From the NCBI RefSeq assembly GCF_964031245.1, contig NZ_OZ035017.1:1333402-1397401 (forward strand): a stretch of 64,000 bases of DNA, read 5' to 3'. Position 1 is the first letter of the stretch. Each line of letters begins with the position of its first letter. This document shows, piece by piece, positions 28,965-37,967 of the stretch. Both the position numbers and the translations under genes were made by a program. The notes under the pieces were generated by a model that was given only the letters and a program-made list of their open reading frames with translations, had not been told where the DNA came from and made no database searches. The DNA comes from Rickettsiella endosymbiont of Miltochrista miniata (GTDB taxonomy: Bacteria > Pseudomonadota > Gammaproteobacteria > Diplorickettsiales > Diplorickettsiaceae).

Positions 28965-31442
28965 ATGAAACGATCGAATCATTTTTTCCGTAATTTTTTT
29001 TTGATGCTGTTAAGCCTTTTTATCACGCTTATGGTGGTAGGAAGTCTGCTTTATATTTATCTTGATAAACAATTGCCCGATGTTGAGGAATTAAAATCGG
29101 TACAACTTCCTATCCCAATGCGGATTTACACCAGCGATGGACAACCTATCGCTGAATTTGGGGAGTTACATCGAAATCTTGTTAGGTTGAATGAAGTCCC
29201 TAATCTGATGGTTAAAGCTTTTTTAGCCACCGAAGATCAGCGCTTTTTAGAACATCATGGGGTTGATTTTTATGGTTTATTACGTGCTGCAGGTGAAGTG
29301 TTACTCACAGGAAGTAAGGTACAAGGAGGAAGTACTATTACCATGCAAGTTGCGCGTAATTTTTACCTATCTCGAGAAAAAACTTTTTTAAGAAAATTTA
29401 CTGAAATTTTACTTTCTTTAAAAATCGAACGGGAATTTACTAAAGAACAAATTTTAGAACTTTATCTCAATAAAATTTTCCTTGGAAATCGTGCTTATGG
29501 TATCGCTGCTGCTGCACAAGTTTATTTTAATAAAACACTCAATCAGCTCACACTCCCAGAAATGGCAACTATTGCCGGTTTACCAAAAGCTCCTTCTGCC
29601 ATCAATCCGCTAGTTAACCCCATCGGCGCAAAACAACGTCGCGATCATGTCTTATTGCGTATGTATGAGTTGGGTTATATCTCCAAAACGGTTTATGAGG
29701 CTGCTATAGCCACACCTATGTTGACGCATGCATCAACAGATACGGGAGGAATGATTAAAGCACCTTATGTCGCTGAAATGGCACGTGACATGATGTACAA
29801 AAGTTTTGGCGAGGATATTTATTTAAAGGGTTATAACGTTTATACCACGATCAATTCAGCCCAACAAATTGCCGCTGATAAAGCCTTACGCACTGGCTTA
29901 CTAGCCTATGACAAACGACATGGGTATAGAACACCAGAAAAAAACATAGCTCCATTAGATGCAAACAAAGTCACTCATACTTTAAATGCATTGCATCGAG
30001 TTGCTTCCATCAGTGATTTACAAGCGGCTATTGTTATTTCTGTGACTGATCAAGCTATCACTGCTCTTTTAGTCGATAATCAAATGATTTTTATTCCCTG
30101 GCAAGGGGTAGCATGGACTATGCCTAGTCTTGACGTCACTAATTTAAATCCGCCTCCAGGAGTCTTAAAGAATAAAGTCCATGTCGGCGATGTTATTCGT
30201 GTCCAGTTAACTGCCAATAACACCTGGGAATTATCGCAAATTCCAAAAGTGCAAGGGGCTTTAGTCGCATTAAATCCACAAACAGGCGCTATTACTGCAC
30301 TGGTCGGTGGCTTTGATTATAACTTAAGCAAATTCAACCGTGTCGTTCAAGCAGAACGACAACCAGGCTCAGGATTCAAGCCTTTTATTTATGCAGCTGC
30401 CTTGGCAAAGGGTTATACGCTAGCAAATGTTTTTAATGATGCCCCCCTGGTATTTGATATACCCGGCCACGATGAACCTTGGCGACCACAAAACGATGAT
30501 CATAGTTTCAGAGGTCCGACGCGTTTACGCGTTGCTTTAGCTAGATCCGTCAATCTTATATCCGTTCGATTATTACAAGCCATCGATGTCCCCTACGTAT
30601 TAACTTATGTAAAACGTTTTGGTTTTAATCCCAAAAAATTACCGCGTAATCTCACCCTGGCACTTGGAACCGGTGAGGTCACTCCTCTTGAATTAGCTCG
30701 TGCTTACGCTGTTTTTGCCAATGGCGGCTATCGGATAACGCCATATTTAATTGATCATATTACCGATGAACAAAGTCAAATCATTTATAAAGCAGAACCT
30801 AAAATAGCGTGTGAGGCTTGTTTACAAGGGGAAATAACACCTCCTTTAACGGATGAGAAAGAAAGTCCTTATGCACCGCAAGTCATTCCTGCTGATATTG
30901 CTTTTCTCACGACCTCCGCCTTAAAAGATACTATTCGTTATGGAACAGGACACCAAGCTCATGTTTTGAATCGGAACGATCTTGCTGGAAAAACTGGTAC
31001 AACCAGCGATTATGTCGATACATGGTTCACAGGGTTTAATAGTAATTTAGTCGCTAGTGTTTGGATAGGATTCGACCAACCGAGTTCTGTTCATGAGTAT
31101 GGTGCGAAAATTGCATTACCTATGTGGATTGATTTTATGCGCGTCGCATTAAAAGGTCAGCCTGAAAAAACCATGCCTCAACCCACGGATATCGTGACAG
31201 CAAGCATCGACCCCGTTACCGGTAATCTATTACCTGATGGCACACCAGGCTCTATCTTAGAATATTTTCGCAAAGATGATTTAACAAGAATATCGACACA
31301 AGAAGATACAACTCCATTTAATGCGATTGATAATCCTGGTGAGATGCCTATAGATAACAGCAATACCGAAACTCAAATACAAACTGAATCCCCTGCATCC
31401 GAAAAGCAGGATAATAATCCAAGCAGTGAACCAGTTTTTTAA
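28965..31442 (+). CDS. mrcA: Penicillin-binding protein 1A (bifunctional transglycosylase/transpeptidase)
   Basis: An 825-residue inner-membrane peptidoglycan synthase. One TM helix (about 10-31) precedes a GT51 glycosyltransferase domain (ATEDQRFLEHHGVD, GGSTITMQVARNFYL), an OB-like insertion (about 330-440) and the transpeptidase domain. The transpeptidase has S-G-F-K in QPGSGFKPFIYAAAL, SVN in ARSVNLISVRLL and KTGT in LAGKTGTTSDYVDTWF. A Ser/Glu/Asn-rich tail ends the protein. It sits divergently upstream of the pil cluster; lpoA, its likely activator, is about 6.5 kb downstream. Confidence 0.97.
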   Translation: MKRSNHFFRNFFLMLLSLFITLMVVGSLLYIYLDKQLPDVEELKSVQLPIPMRIYTSDGQPIAEFGELHRNLVRLNEVPNLMVKAFLATEDQRFLEHHGVDFYGLLRAAGEVLLTGSKVQGGSTITMQVARNFYLSREKTFLRKFTEILLSLKIEREFTKEQILELYLNKIFLGNRAYGIAAAAQVYFNKTLNQLTLPEMATIAGLPKAPSAINPLVNPIGAKQRRDHVLLRMYELGYISKTVYEAAIATPMLTHASTDTGGMIKAPYVAEMARDMMYKSFGEDIYLKGYNVYTTINSAQQIAADKALRTGLLAYDKRHGYRTPEKNIAPLDANKVTHTLNALHRVASISDLQAAIVISVTDQAITALLVDNQMIFIPWQGVAWTMPSLDVTNLNPPPGVLKNKVHVGDVIRVQLTANNTWELSQIPKVQGALVALNPQTGAITALVGGFDYNLSKFNRVVQAERQPGSGFKPFIYAAALAKGYTLANVFNDAPLVFDIPGHDEPWRPQNDDHSFRGPTRLRVALARSVNLISVRLLQAIDVPYVLTYVKRFGFNPKKLPRNLTLALGTGEVTPLELARAYAVFANGGYRITPYLIDHITDEQSQIIYKAEPKIACEACLQGEITPPLTDEKESPYAPQVIPADIAFLTTSALKDTIRYGTGHQAHVLNRNDLAGKTGTTSDYVDTWFTGFNSNLVASVWIGFDQPSSVHEYGAKIALPMWIDFMRVALKGQPEKTMPQPTDIVTASIDPVTGNLLPDGTPGSILEYFRKDDLTRISTQEDTTPFNAIDNPGEMPIDNSNTETQIQTESPASEKQDNNPSSEPVF

Positions 31443-31444
31443 GC

Positions 31445-31879
31445 TTATAAACCAACGGCTCTTTCTAAACTGCGTTTAGTTTGCGGTCCTTCTAATACAT
31501 GTTTCAATCGACCATCCGGTCCAATAACAAATGTAGTGGGTAAGCCCGATATACCACGTATTCCGAAATTAGCTTTAGGATCGTTAACTAAAGTAGGGAA
31601 TATAACGCCACTTCGTTGTATATGCTGCTGCAAGTTACCTGGATCATCATAATTAAATCCAAACATCGCAACCTGATCAGCATGCGCTCGATAAAATGCA
31701 TTTAGTTCAGGTATTTCACCCATGCAATACTCACACCACGTTGCCCAATAACTAATGACCACCCATTTACCATTATAATTTGAAAGATTAAGATCCCTTA
31801 CTATGCTCGCCCCCCATGCCAGACTAGATATACCTAACAAAATGCTGGTTAATAGCACTAATTTAAAAATTTTACGCAT
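31445..31879 (-). CDS. Periplasmic thioredoxin-like protein (TlpA/ResA type)
   Basis: A 144-residue exported thioredoxin-fold protein. I start at ATG 31879 (MRKIFKLVLL) because GAGG lies upstream and it gives a proper signal peptide ending LAWGA; a longer upstream frame would bury it. The redox motif is WCEYC in SYWATWCEYCMGE, and the cis-Pro loop is SGLPTTFVIGPDG. Probably reduces or oxidises periplasmic disulfides; the partner is unknown. It converges on mrcA with a two-base gap. Confidence 0.85.
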   Translation of the reverse strand: MRKIFKLVLLTSILLGISSLAWGASIVRDLNLSNYNGKWVVISYWATWCEYCMGEIPELNAFYRAHADQVAMFGFNYDDPGNLQQHIQRSGVIFPTLVNDPKANFGIRGISGLPTTFVIGPDGRLKHVLEGPQTKRSLERAVGL

Positions 31880-32127
31880 ACTATTCCTCACAGTAGAAAT
31901 GGAATCGATCAATTTTGTGGCATAACACTTAATAATTTTATTAGGTTTTAAATTAGAAATTAGTGCGAGCAATCCATTAAACTTCAATTTTTGTAATAAC
32001 TCAAGTGCTTAGCCTCTGTTCAAACTTCACACAGACGGATAAAACTTCGAAATAAACAGGTATTTCTCACCCAATTTACCTAATAGCTCTTTCATTTTGC
32101 TAATGAGCTTGTTACGATGCGTCCTTT

Positions 32128-32341
32128 CGCTTAGGGGTGCTTGCCTCCATGTGTAAAACAAAAGCATTTTAATTGAGTTCTAGGCGAATTGGCTTTGAGA
32201 AGCGGAGTTTACATAAGTAAATGAGTATTCGAAAAGGCAATTCAACAACGAAATCAATTAAAAGACGAATGTTTTATGTAGGGTCTAGCTGAGAAATACC
32301 CTTGTATACCTGATCGGGATAATGCCCGCGTAGGAAAAGTG
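32128..32341 (+). promoter_or_regulatory. TPP riboswitch (thi box) with an expanded P3 arm
   Basis: Senses thiamine pyrophosphate and controls the thiZXY-like operon. Consensus parts are clear: AGGGGTGC (32133-32140), CTGAGA (32289-32294) with AAATACCC, ACCTGATC (32308-32315) and GATAATGCCCGCG leading to AGGA. P1 pairs CGCTT (32128-32132) with AAGTG (32337-32341). The AGGA ribosome-binding site (32332-32335) lies directly 5' of the P1 3' strand, and the start codon is two bases after P1, which suggests translational control. The P3 region of about 147 nt is far longer than usual because of the hairpin at 32154-32276. Confidence 0.93.
32154..32276. repeat. 123-nt symmetrical nested inverted repeat inside the riboswitch P3 arm (MITE-like)
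   Basis: Four arm pairs share one centre near 32215: TAAAACA/TGTTTTA (32154/32276), TTTTAATTGAGTTC with a 13-of-14 match (32167/32263), GAATTGGCTTT with a 10-of-11 match (32186/32243) and TTTAC/GTAAA (32208/32221). It looks like a small palindromic element captured by the riboswitch. I found no second copy by eye in this window. Confidence 0.75.
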
Positions 32342-32342
32342 T

Positions 32343-33071
32343 ATGTTAAAATCACCCGCTGTGTTGGTAGGCAACGCAAGTTTGCACTACCAAGATAAAA
32401 CTCTATTTGACCATTTAGACTTCCATTTAGCAGCGGGACAAACGACTTGTCTATTAGGTAGGAGCGGAATTGGTAAAAGTCGTTTTCTACAATTAATCGC
32501 TGGATTTATCACCACATCAGCGTCTATCACTGCCTGCGATCAGCGGGGCTTATCGGGTCGATTAGCTTATATGCCTCAAACGCATACTTTATTACCTTGG
32601 CTAAATATTTTGAACAATGTTGTACTGGGGTATCGTTTACGACGCACAAAAAAACCTTACGCCCAAGCTCGCGAATTACTTGTACAATTAGGCTTAGAGA
32701 ACACTTTGGATAAATATCCAGCACAATTGTCTGGCGGGATGCAACAACGGGTTGCTTTAGCGCGCGTACTTTTAGAAAAGCGACCTATCGTACTAATGGA
32801 CGAACCCTTTTCTGCCTTAGACAGCATTACTCGTTATCAACTACAAGAACTCACTGCACAGGCATTAAAAAATCATACGGTATTATTAGTCACACATGAT
32901 CCATTAGAAGCATTGCGTTTAGGACATCATATTGCAATCATGTCGGGCACGCCGGCAAAAATAAATTATCTAAACTGCGAACTGAAAGACGCACCACCGC
33001 GATCGTTGAATAATCCTGAATTATTACAATGGCAAGCTAAGCTCTTGCATCATCTGCAGGAGCTGAAATAA
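32343..33071 (+). CDS. thiZ: ABC transporter ATPase, thiamine pyrimidine uptake (ThiZ-like)
   Basis: A 242-residue nucleotide-binding subunit. Walker A GRSGIGKSRFLQL, signature LSGGMQQRVALARVLLE, Walker B IVLMDEPFSALD and switch His in LLVTHDP. It is the first gene after the TPP riboswitch, and its stop overlaps the permease start by one base. The riboswitch and the ThiY-type binding protein make a thiamine-precursor (formylaminopyrimidine/HMP) importer the likely role; the ATPase alone could also fit the nitrate/taurine subfamily. Confidence 0.88.
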   Translation: MLKSPAVLVGNASLHYQDKTLFDHLDFHLAAGQTTCLLGRSGIGKSRFLQLIAGFITTSASITACDQRGLSGRLAYMPQTHTLLPWLNILNNVVLGYRLRRTKKPYAQARELLVQLGLENTLDKYPAQLSGGMQQRVALARVLLEKRPIVLMDEPFSALDSITRYQLQELTAQALKNHTVLLVTHDPLEALRLGHHIAIMSGTPAKINYLNCELKDAPPRSLNNPELLQWQAKLLHHLQELK

Positions 33072-33940
33072 TGGTTCCATTTGTTCTTTTAATTAATCAA
33101 TTCATCAATGGAATTGCGCAACTACAAAATTGGCTTTCGTCCTCATGGATTTCAAAATTCATTGCGAGCAAACAGTTACTTTTAAGAATATATTCCTTAT
33201 TTTTTCATAAATTTTTCATCCCTATTTGGTTTATTATCATTTGGGAATGTTTGATTCGTATTTTACAATTACCTAATTATATATTGCCTACTCCCTTTGA
33301 AGTACTAAAAAGTCTTATTGATCACGCAACGCTGATTACATCACAGACTTTACCTACGTTGGTCGAAATTCTTTTTGGCTTATTTTTTGGAATTTTGCTA
33401 GGTGTAACTATTGCGCTTAGTATGAGTTTATTCCGAACATTGCATAACTTCTTACTCCCTTTATTATTGGCCAGTCAAGCTTTGCCCGTATTTGCAATTG
33501 CTCCCCTACTGGTACTTTGGTTTGGTTATGGCGTAACGGCTAAAATTATCACCACCACTTTTATGTTATTTTTTCCTATTACCAATAATTTTCTCGATGG
33601 CTTAAAGCAAACGCCAGAAAATTACTTAAACATGGCTGAGATTATGAATAGTAATCGCTGGCAAATTTTGTATCAAATCCGTATTCCTGCGGCATTACCA
33701 AATCTTGCTTCTGGTATCCGGCTGGCAACTGCTATGGCTCCCCTAGGTGCCATTATCGGAGAATGGGTTGGCTCGAATCAGGGCTTAGGTTTTTTATTGT
33801 TAAATGCCAACGCGCAGATGCAAATTGATCTCATGTTTGCTGTATTGCTGGTTATTTTTTTTCTAGGAATCTTATTATATTTTTTTGTGGATACTTTACT
33901 CAAGCTGGCTTTGCCATGGACCGAATCATCCAAAAAATAA
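33071..33940 (+). CDS. thiX: ABC transporter permease, thiamine pyrimidine uptake (ThiX-like)
   Basis: A 289-residue membrane subunit of the SsuC/TauC/ThiX permease class. About six TM helices lie in the C-terminal 240 residues. The EAA loop is MAEIMNSNRWQILYQIRIPAALPNL, a conserved contact for the ATPase. The first ~50 residues are an extra amphipathic stretch. It overlaps thiZ by one base and the following binding-protein gene by about 25 bases, indicating a tight operon. Confidence 0.87.
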   Translation: MVPFVLLINQFINGIAQLQNWLSSSWISKFIASKQLLLRIYSLFFHKFFIPIWFIIIWECLIRILQLPNYILPTPFEVLKSLIDHATLITSQTLPTLVEILFGLFFGILLGVTIALSMSLFRTLHNFLLPLLLASQALPVFAIAPLLVLWFGYGVTAKIITTTFMLFFPITNNFLDGLKQTPENYLNMAEIMNSNRWQILYQIRIPAALPNLASGIRLATAMAPLGAIIGEWVGSNQGLGFLLLNANAQMQIDLMFAVLLVIFFLGILLYFFVDTLLKLALPWTESSKK

Positions 33941-34893
33941 AAACTTTATTTATGCCAATACAAAAAAAATTTATTCTTATAGTGAGCTTTTTGTTATTCA
34001 CTAGTAACGCCTGGGCTAAACCGTTAACGTTAATCCTAGATTGGTTGGTTAATCCTGATCATGCGGCAATTTTTGTGGCAAAAGAGCAAGGATTTTTTGC
34101 CCGCGAAGGGATACAAGTCAATATTATCGCGCCGAGTAATCCTGATGATGGCCCTAAACTAGTAGCCGCAGGTCATGCTGATTTGGCGGTTAGTTATCAA
34201 CCACAATTGGTGGTACAAGCCGCAAAAGGACTACCTTTAATACGCGTGGCTAGTTTAATAAACCAACCTTTAAACTGTTTGATTGTAAAAAAAAATGGGC
34301 CTATTCATCAGCTTGCCGATCTGAAAGGCAAACGTATCGCTTATACATCCCACGTTGAAGGGACAATGATGCTAAGCGCATTGCTAGAAAAGGCGCACTT
34401 AACGATGCGCGATGTACAAACCATTAATGTGCAATATGATTTAACGCAAGCTCTATTAAGCGATCGCGTCGATGCCGTGATTAATGTGATGCGCAACGTA
34501 GAACCTTTACAGATGCAATTTGCTCATCAACCGGTAAAGATCTTTCCAATCGAGTTAGCGACAATTCCAACTTATGATGAATTAATTATCATCGCCAATA
34601 AAAATAAATTATCTGATCCACGTCTTAGTAAATTTTTAATAGCCCTCGACAAAGCAACCCAATATTTGCTCAATAACCCAGAAAAAAGCTGGGAAGTATT
34701 TGCAAAAAATCACCCCGCCTTAAACAAGGCGTTAAATCATCAAATTTGGCAAACTACCTTACCTTATATTGCACGTCATCCAGTTAATTTCGATAAAAAA
34801 GATTATACAAAATTTATGTTATATCTATATCAAAAGCGTATCATCTCACAACCTTTAATGACCGATAAATATGCTACGGAGTTGACCTATTAA
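33916..34893 (+). CDS. thiY: Periplasmic substrate-binding protein, NMT1/THI5-like (ThiY)
   Basis: A 325-residue protein of the NMT1/THI5-like family that binds pyrimidine thiamine precursors. Signal peptide (about 13-34 of the long form, AWA). The mature N-terminus PLTLILDWLVNPDHAAIFVAK is the family hallmark, followed by GADLAVSYQPQ-like binding-loop residues. The first start at 33916 overlaps thiX; the internal ATG at 33952 gives a cleaner signal peptide. Riboswitch control of the operon supports this substrate class. Confidence 0.9.
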   Translation: MDRIIQKIKTLFMPIQKKFILIVSFLLFTSNAWAKPLTLILDWLVNPDHAAIFVAKEQGFFAREGIQVNIIAPSNPDDGPKLVAAGHADLAVSYQPQLVVQAAKGLPLIRVASLINQPLNCLIVKKNGPIHQLADLKGKRIAYTSHVEGTMMLSALLEKAHLTMRDVQTINVQYDLTQALLSDRVDAVINVMRNVEPLQMQFAHQPVKIFPIELATIPTYDELIIIANKNKLSDPRLSKFLIALDKATQYLLNNPEKSWEVFAKNHPALNKALNHQIWQTTLPYIARHPVNFDKKDYTKFMLYLYQKRIISQPLMTDKYATELTY

Positions 34894-34971
34894 AACAAAA
34901 GTATGCAATAAACTTTTGTCGCTGGAAAATAATCATGCAAGACGATAGAAATTTCGTTACAATCACCGGCT

Positions 34972-37143
34972 ATGTCTAATCCTAATCATCCCTTATTAGA
35001 GTCTTTAAATAAGGCTCAACAACAAGTCGTTGCTGCTCCCCAGACACATTTATTGGTACTAGCCGGGGCGGGTAGCGGAAAGACTCGTGTGTTAGTCCAT
35101 CGTATTGCCTGGTTAATCAATGTGGAAAATATATCTCCACATAACATTCTTGCTGTCACCTTTACTAATAAAGCCGCGGGAGAAATGCGTCAACGCTTGG
35201 AAAATTTGCTCGATATCCCGATGCGCATGATGTGGGTGGGTACGTTTCATGGACTTGCTCATCGCTTATTACGTCAACATTGGGAAGCCGCTGGATTGCC
35301 ACAGGCATTTCAAATATTAGATAGTGATGATCAATATCGCGTTATTAAACGAATTCTGGTTGGCCTGAATTTGGATGAAGCACAATGGGCACCGAAAAAA
35401 GTACAATGGTTTATCAATCAACAAAAAGATGAAGGAATTAGACCTAGTCAAGTAGCTAATGCGAATGATCCCTATACCAAAACCTTAGTTCGTATCTACC
35501 AATCCTATGAAGAAATTTGCACTCGAAATGGTGTTATCGATTTTGCCGAACTCATTTTACGTAGCTATGAGCTTTTTATTAAAAACCCCGATATTTTACA
35601 TCATTATCAAGAACGTTTTCGACATATTTTGGTTGATGAGTTTCAAGATACTAACACCATTCAGTACGCTTGGTTAAAATTATTAAGTAATGGAAAAAAC
35701 TATTTAATGATAGTCGGTGATGATGACCAATCGATTTATGGGTGGCGTGGCGCGCGCGTAAAAAACATTCAAGACTTTACTCGCGATTTTCCAGATAATC
35801 AGGTGATACGACTCGAACAAAATTATCGTTCAACCGGCGTCATTTTAGCCGCTTCGAATGCATTAATAACACATAATGACGGCCGTTTAGGTAAAAAACT
35901 TTGGAGCAGTGGCGGACAAGGTGATCTGATTTCACTTTATGGTGCGTTTAATGATTTAGATGAAGCACGATTTATTGTCAACCAAATTAAACAAGGCTTA
36001 AAAAAAGAACTGCGACCTAATGAAGTTGCTGTTTTATATCGATCAAATGCTCAGTCACGCGTGTTAGAAGAGGCCTTAATCTCAGCACAAATTCCTTATC
36101 GTATCTATGGTGGATTACGCTTTTTCGAACGCGCTGAAATCAAAGATGCCTTAGCCTATTTACGCTTAATTGCTAATCGTAATGATGATCCGGCTTTCGA
36201 ACGTGTCGTCAACACTCCGACACGGGGTATTGGTGATCAGACCTTACAAATGTTACGGTTGGAAGCACGTGCTCAAGGTATTTCTTTATGGCAAGCCGCT
36301 GAACATTTATTAACTAACCAAACCTTAGCCGCGCGTGCAGCGAATGCATTAACTCTTTTTATCCAATTGATCGACAAAATGGATGAAGATACTAAGGCAT
36401 TAACGCTGGCCGAACAAACAGAGCAAGTTCTTTATAGCAGTGGTTTGTTTAGTCATTACAAAAAAGAAAAAGGCGAACGCGGTCAAGCCCGTATCGAAAA
36501 CCTTGAAGAATTAATCAACGCTACCAGGCAATTTGTACCTGAAGACAGTAGTATTTCTATTTTATCTGCCTTTCTTGCGCATGTTGCACTAGAAGCAGGT
36601 GAACATCAAGGCGACACGACACAAGAGTGCGTGCAATTAATGACCTTGCATTCTGCTAAGGGTTTAGAATTTCCCTGGGTATTTTTATGTGGCATGGAAG
36701 AAGGATTGTTCCCACATCATATGTCTCATGAAGAACCTGGTCGCTTAGAAGAAGAACGTCGACTCTGTTATGTGGGAATGACGCGTGCCATGCGTAAATT
36801 ATTTCTTAGTTATGCGGAAGTAAGGCGTTTACATGGTACTGAAAGTCATCATCGACCTTCTCGGTTTATTTCAGAAATTCCCAAAGAATTATTAGCAGAA
36901 GTTCGATTACGTACCTCTGTTATTAGACCTACACAAACATTAAGACCCGCAAAAAATTCCGTTCGTGATTCAATAGGTGATACTGGATTACGTATCGGAC
37001 AAACGGTGACACACCCAGTATTTGGAGAAGGAACGCTGATCGATGCTGAAGGGCGCGGCGAGCATATGCGCCTACAGATTAAATTTAACAATGCCGGTAC
37101 GAAATGGCTGGTAGCAAGTTACGCTAAATTAGCTGCCAAATAA
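34972..37143 (+). CDS. uvrD: DNA helicase II (UvrD)
   Basis: Superfamily 1A 3'-5' helicase acting in mismatch and nucleotide excision repair. The 723-residue protein has Walker A LAGAGSGKTRVLVHRI, Ia TFTNKAAGEM, II ILVDEFQDTN, III VGDDDQSIYGWRGA, V LMTLHSAKGLEF and VI YVGMTRAM. A C-terminal Tudor-like domain ends IGQTVTHPVFGEGTLI. Length equals E. coli UvrD (720). Confidence 0.97.
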   Translation: MSNPNHPLLESLNKAQQQVVAAPQTHLLVLAGAGSGKTRVLVHRIAWLINVENISPHNILAVTFTNKAAGEMRQRLENLLDIPMRMMWVGTFHGLAHRLLRQHWEAAGLPQAFQILDSDDQYRVIKRILVGLNLDEAQWAPKKVQWFINQQKDEGIRPSQVANANDPYTKTLVRIYQSYEEICTRNGVIDFAELILRSYELFIKNPDILHHYQERFRHILVDEFQDTNTIQYAWLKLLSNGKNYLMIVGDDDQSIYGWRGARVKNIQDFTRDFPDNQVIRLEQNYRSTGVILAASNALITHNDGRLGKKLWSSGGQGDLISLYGAFNDLDEARFIVNQIKQGLKKELRPNEVAVLYRSNAQSRVLEEALISAQIPYRIYGGLRFFERAEIKDALAYLRLIANRNDDPAFERVVNTPTRGIGDQTLQMLRLEARAQGISLWQAAEHLLTNQTLAARAANALTLFIQLIDKMDEDTKALTLAEQTEQVLYSSGLFSHYKKEKGERGQARIENLEELINATRQFVPEDSSISILSAFLAHVALEAGEHQGDTTQECVQLMTLHSAKGLEFPWVFLCGMEEGLFPHHMSHEEPGRLEEERRLCYVGMTRAMRKLFLSYAEVRRLHGTESHHRPSRFISEIPKELLAEVRLRTSVIRPTQTLRPAKNSVRDSIGDTGLRIGQTVTHPVFGEGTLIDAEGRGEHMRLQIKFNNAGTKWLVASYAKLAAK

Positions 37144-37184
37144 AGATACTCTTTCCCTTTCCAAAGTTAAAAATTAATGCGCAT

Positions 37185-37288
37185 GTCATGGCGAGGCCGA
37201 AACGTTAGTGAGGCCGTGGCCATCTCTGGATTGCCACGCACCTACGGTGCTCGCAATGACGATGAATAATTTACGCGCTCGCAATGAC
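37185..37288. repeat. REP-like palindromic repeat with a second half-copy
   Basis: GTCATGGCGAG (37185-37195) pairs with CTCGCAATGAC (37250-37260), a 10-of-11 match, and CGTGGC (37215-37220) pairs with GCCACG (37233-37238). The 12-mer GCTCGCAATGAC recurs at 37277-37288. The pattern resembles the dispersed CGTCATTGCGAG palindromes of Rickettsia, Coxiella and related intracellular bacteria, recalled and not searched. It lies between convergent uvrD and the Smr gene. Confidence 0.75.
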
Positions 37289-37306
37289 AAAAAAAACCTT
37301 GCTTAA

Positions 37307-37867
37307 TCATTTCACGTGATGATTTCGGCGTAATAGTACATACAATGCCCCCGCCCCACCATCCCGTGGTTGCGCGGAAGAAAAAGCCAATACCCATGGA
37401 ATTTGCATTAACCAGCAATTGACATGATTTTTTAATTTGGCTCCCGATAGATTGAGCTTTCCCTTCCCATGAATGATGCGCACACAGGTATAATTGTGTT
37501 CGCGACTGTGTAACAAAAAATTGAGCACAGCCCTTCGTGCTTGATCTACAGTCATTTGATGTAAATCTAGATAATCCGATTGGCGTATGCCACCCTGCGT
37601 TAAATGTTTAATGCGTTTATTCTGCAAGCCTGGTCGACTAAAAAACAACCGATCTTCAGATCCTATGTTTAACTCGGTTGGATCAAAAAGCGCTATCGAG
37701 ATTTGTTGATTTTCATCTTTTAGATTAATTAATTTTGCCTTATCGACCAGAGTAATAATTTTTTTTTGTTTATTTTTTCCATGGAATGACTTAGTACGCT
37801 TCACATCCTTCATTGCTTCCCTAAAAAATGCCAGATCCTCTTTATCAGGCGGAACAGGTTTATTCAT
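37307..37867 (-). CDS. Smr-domain protein (SmrA/YdaL-like)
   Basis: A 186-residue protein with a C-terminal Smr domain (about 95-180): the DLHQMTVDQARRAVLNFL helix and VRIIHGKGKLN contain the HGKG motif typical of Smr nucleases. The N-terminal ~90 residues are a basic region (DKEDLAFFREAMKDVK). The family nicks or cleaves nucleic acids; the E. coli relatives are involved in DNA or mRNA turnover. It is monocistronic and convergent with uvrD. Confidence 0.85.
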   Translation of the reverse strand: MNKPVPPDKEDLAFFREAMKDVKRTKSFHGKNKQKKIITLVDKAKLINLKDENQQISIALFDPTELNIGSEDRLFFSRPGLQNKRIKHLTQGGIRQSDYLDLHQMTVDQARRAVLNFLLHSREHNYTCVRIIHGKGKLNLSGAKLKNHVNCWLMQIPWVLAFSSAQPRDGGAGALYVLLRRNHHVK

Positions 37868-37967
37868 AAGCGATTACCTAGATAAGCAAAATTTTCTGAA
37901 GCATTGCGTAAAAGTAATAGAATAAACTATTATTAACACTGCCGTTTAAAATTTGACTGGAAAGCGT

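Noticed and set aside
32343-34893. Nitrate/taurine-type ABC transporter assignment for the thi genes
   Set aside because: The TPP riboswitch directly upstream and the NMT1/THI5-like binding protein favour thiamine-precursor import.
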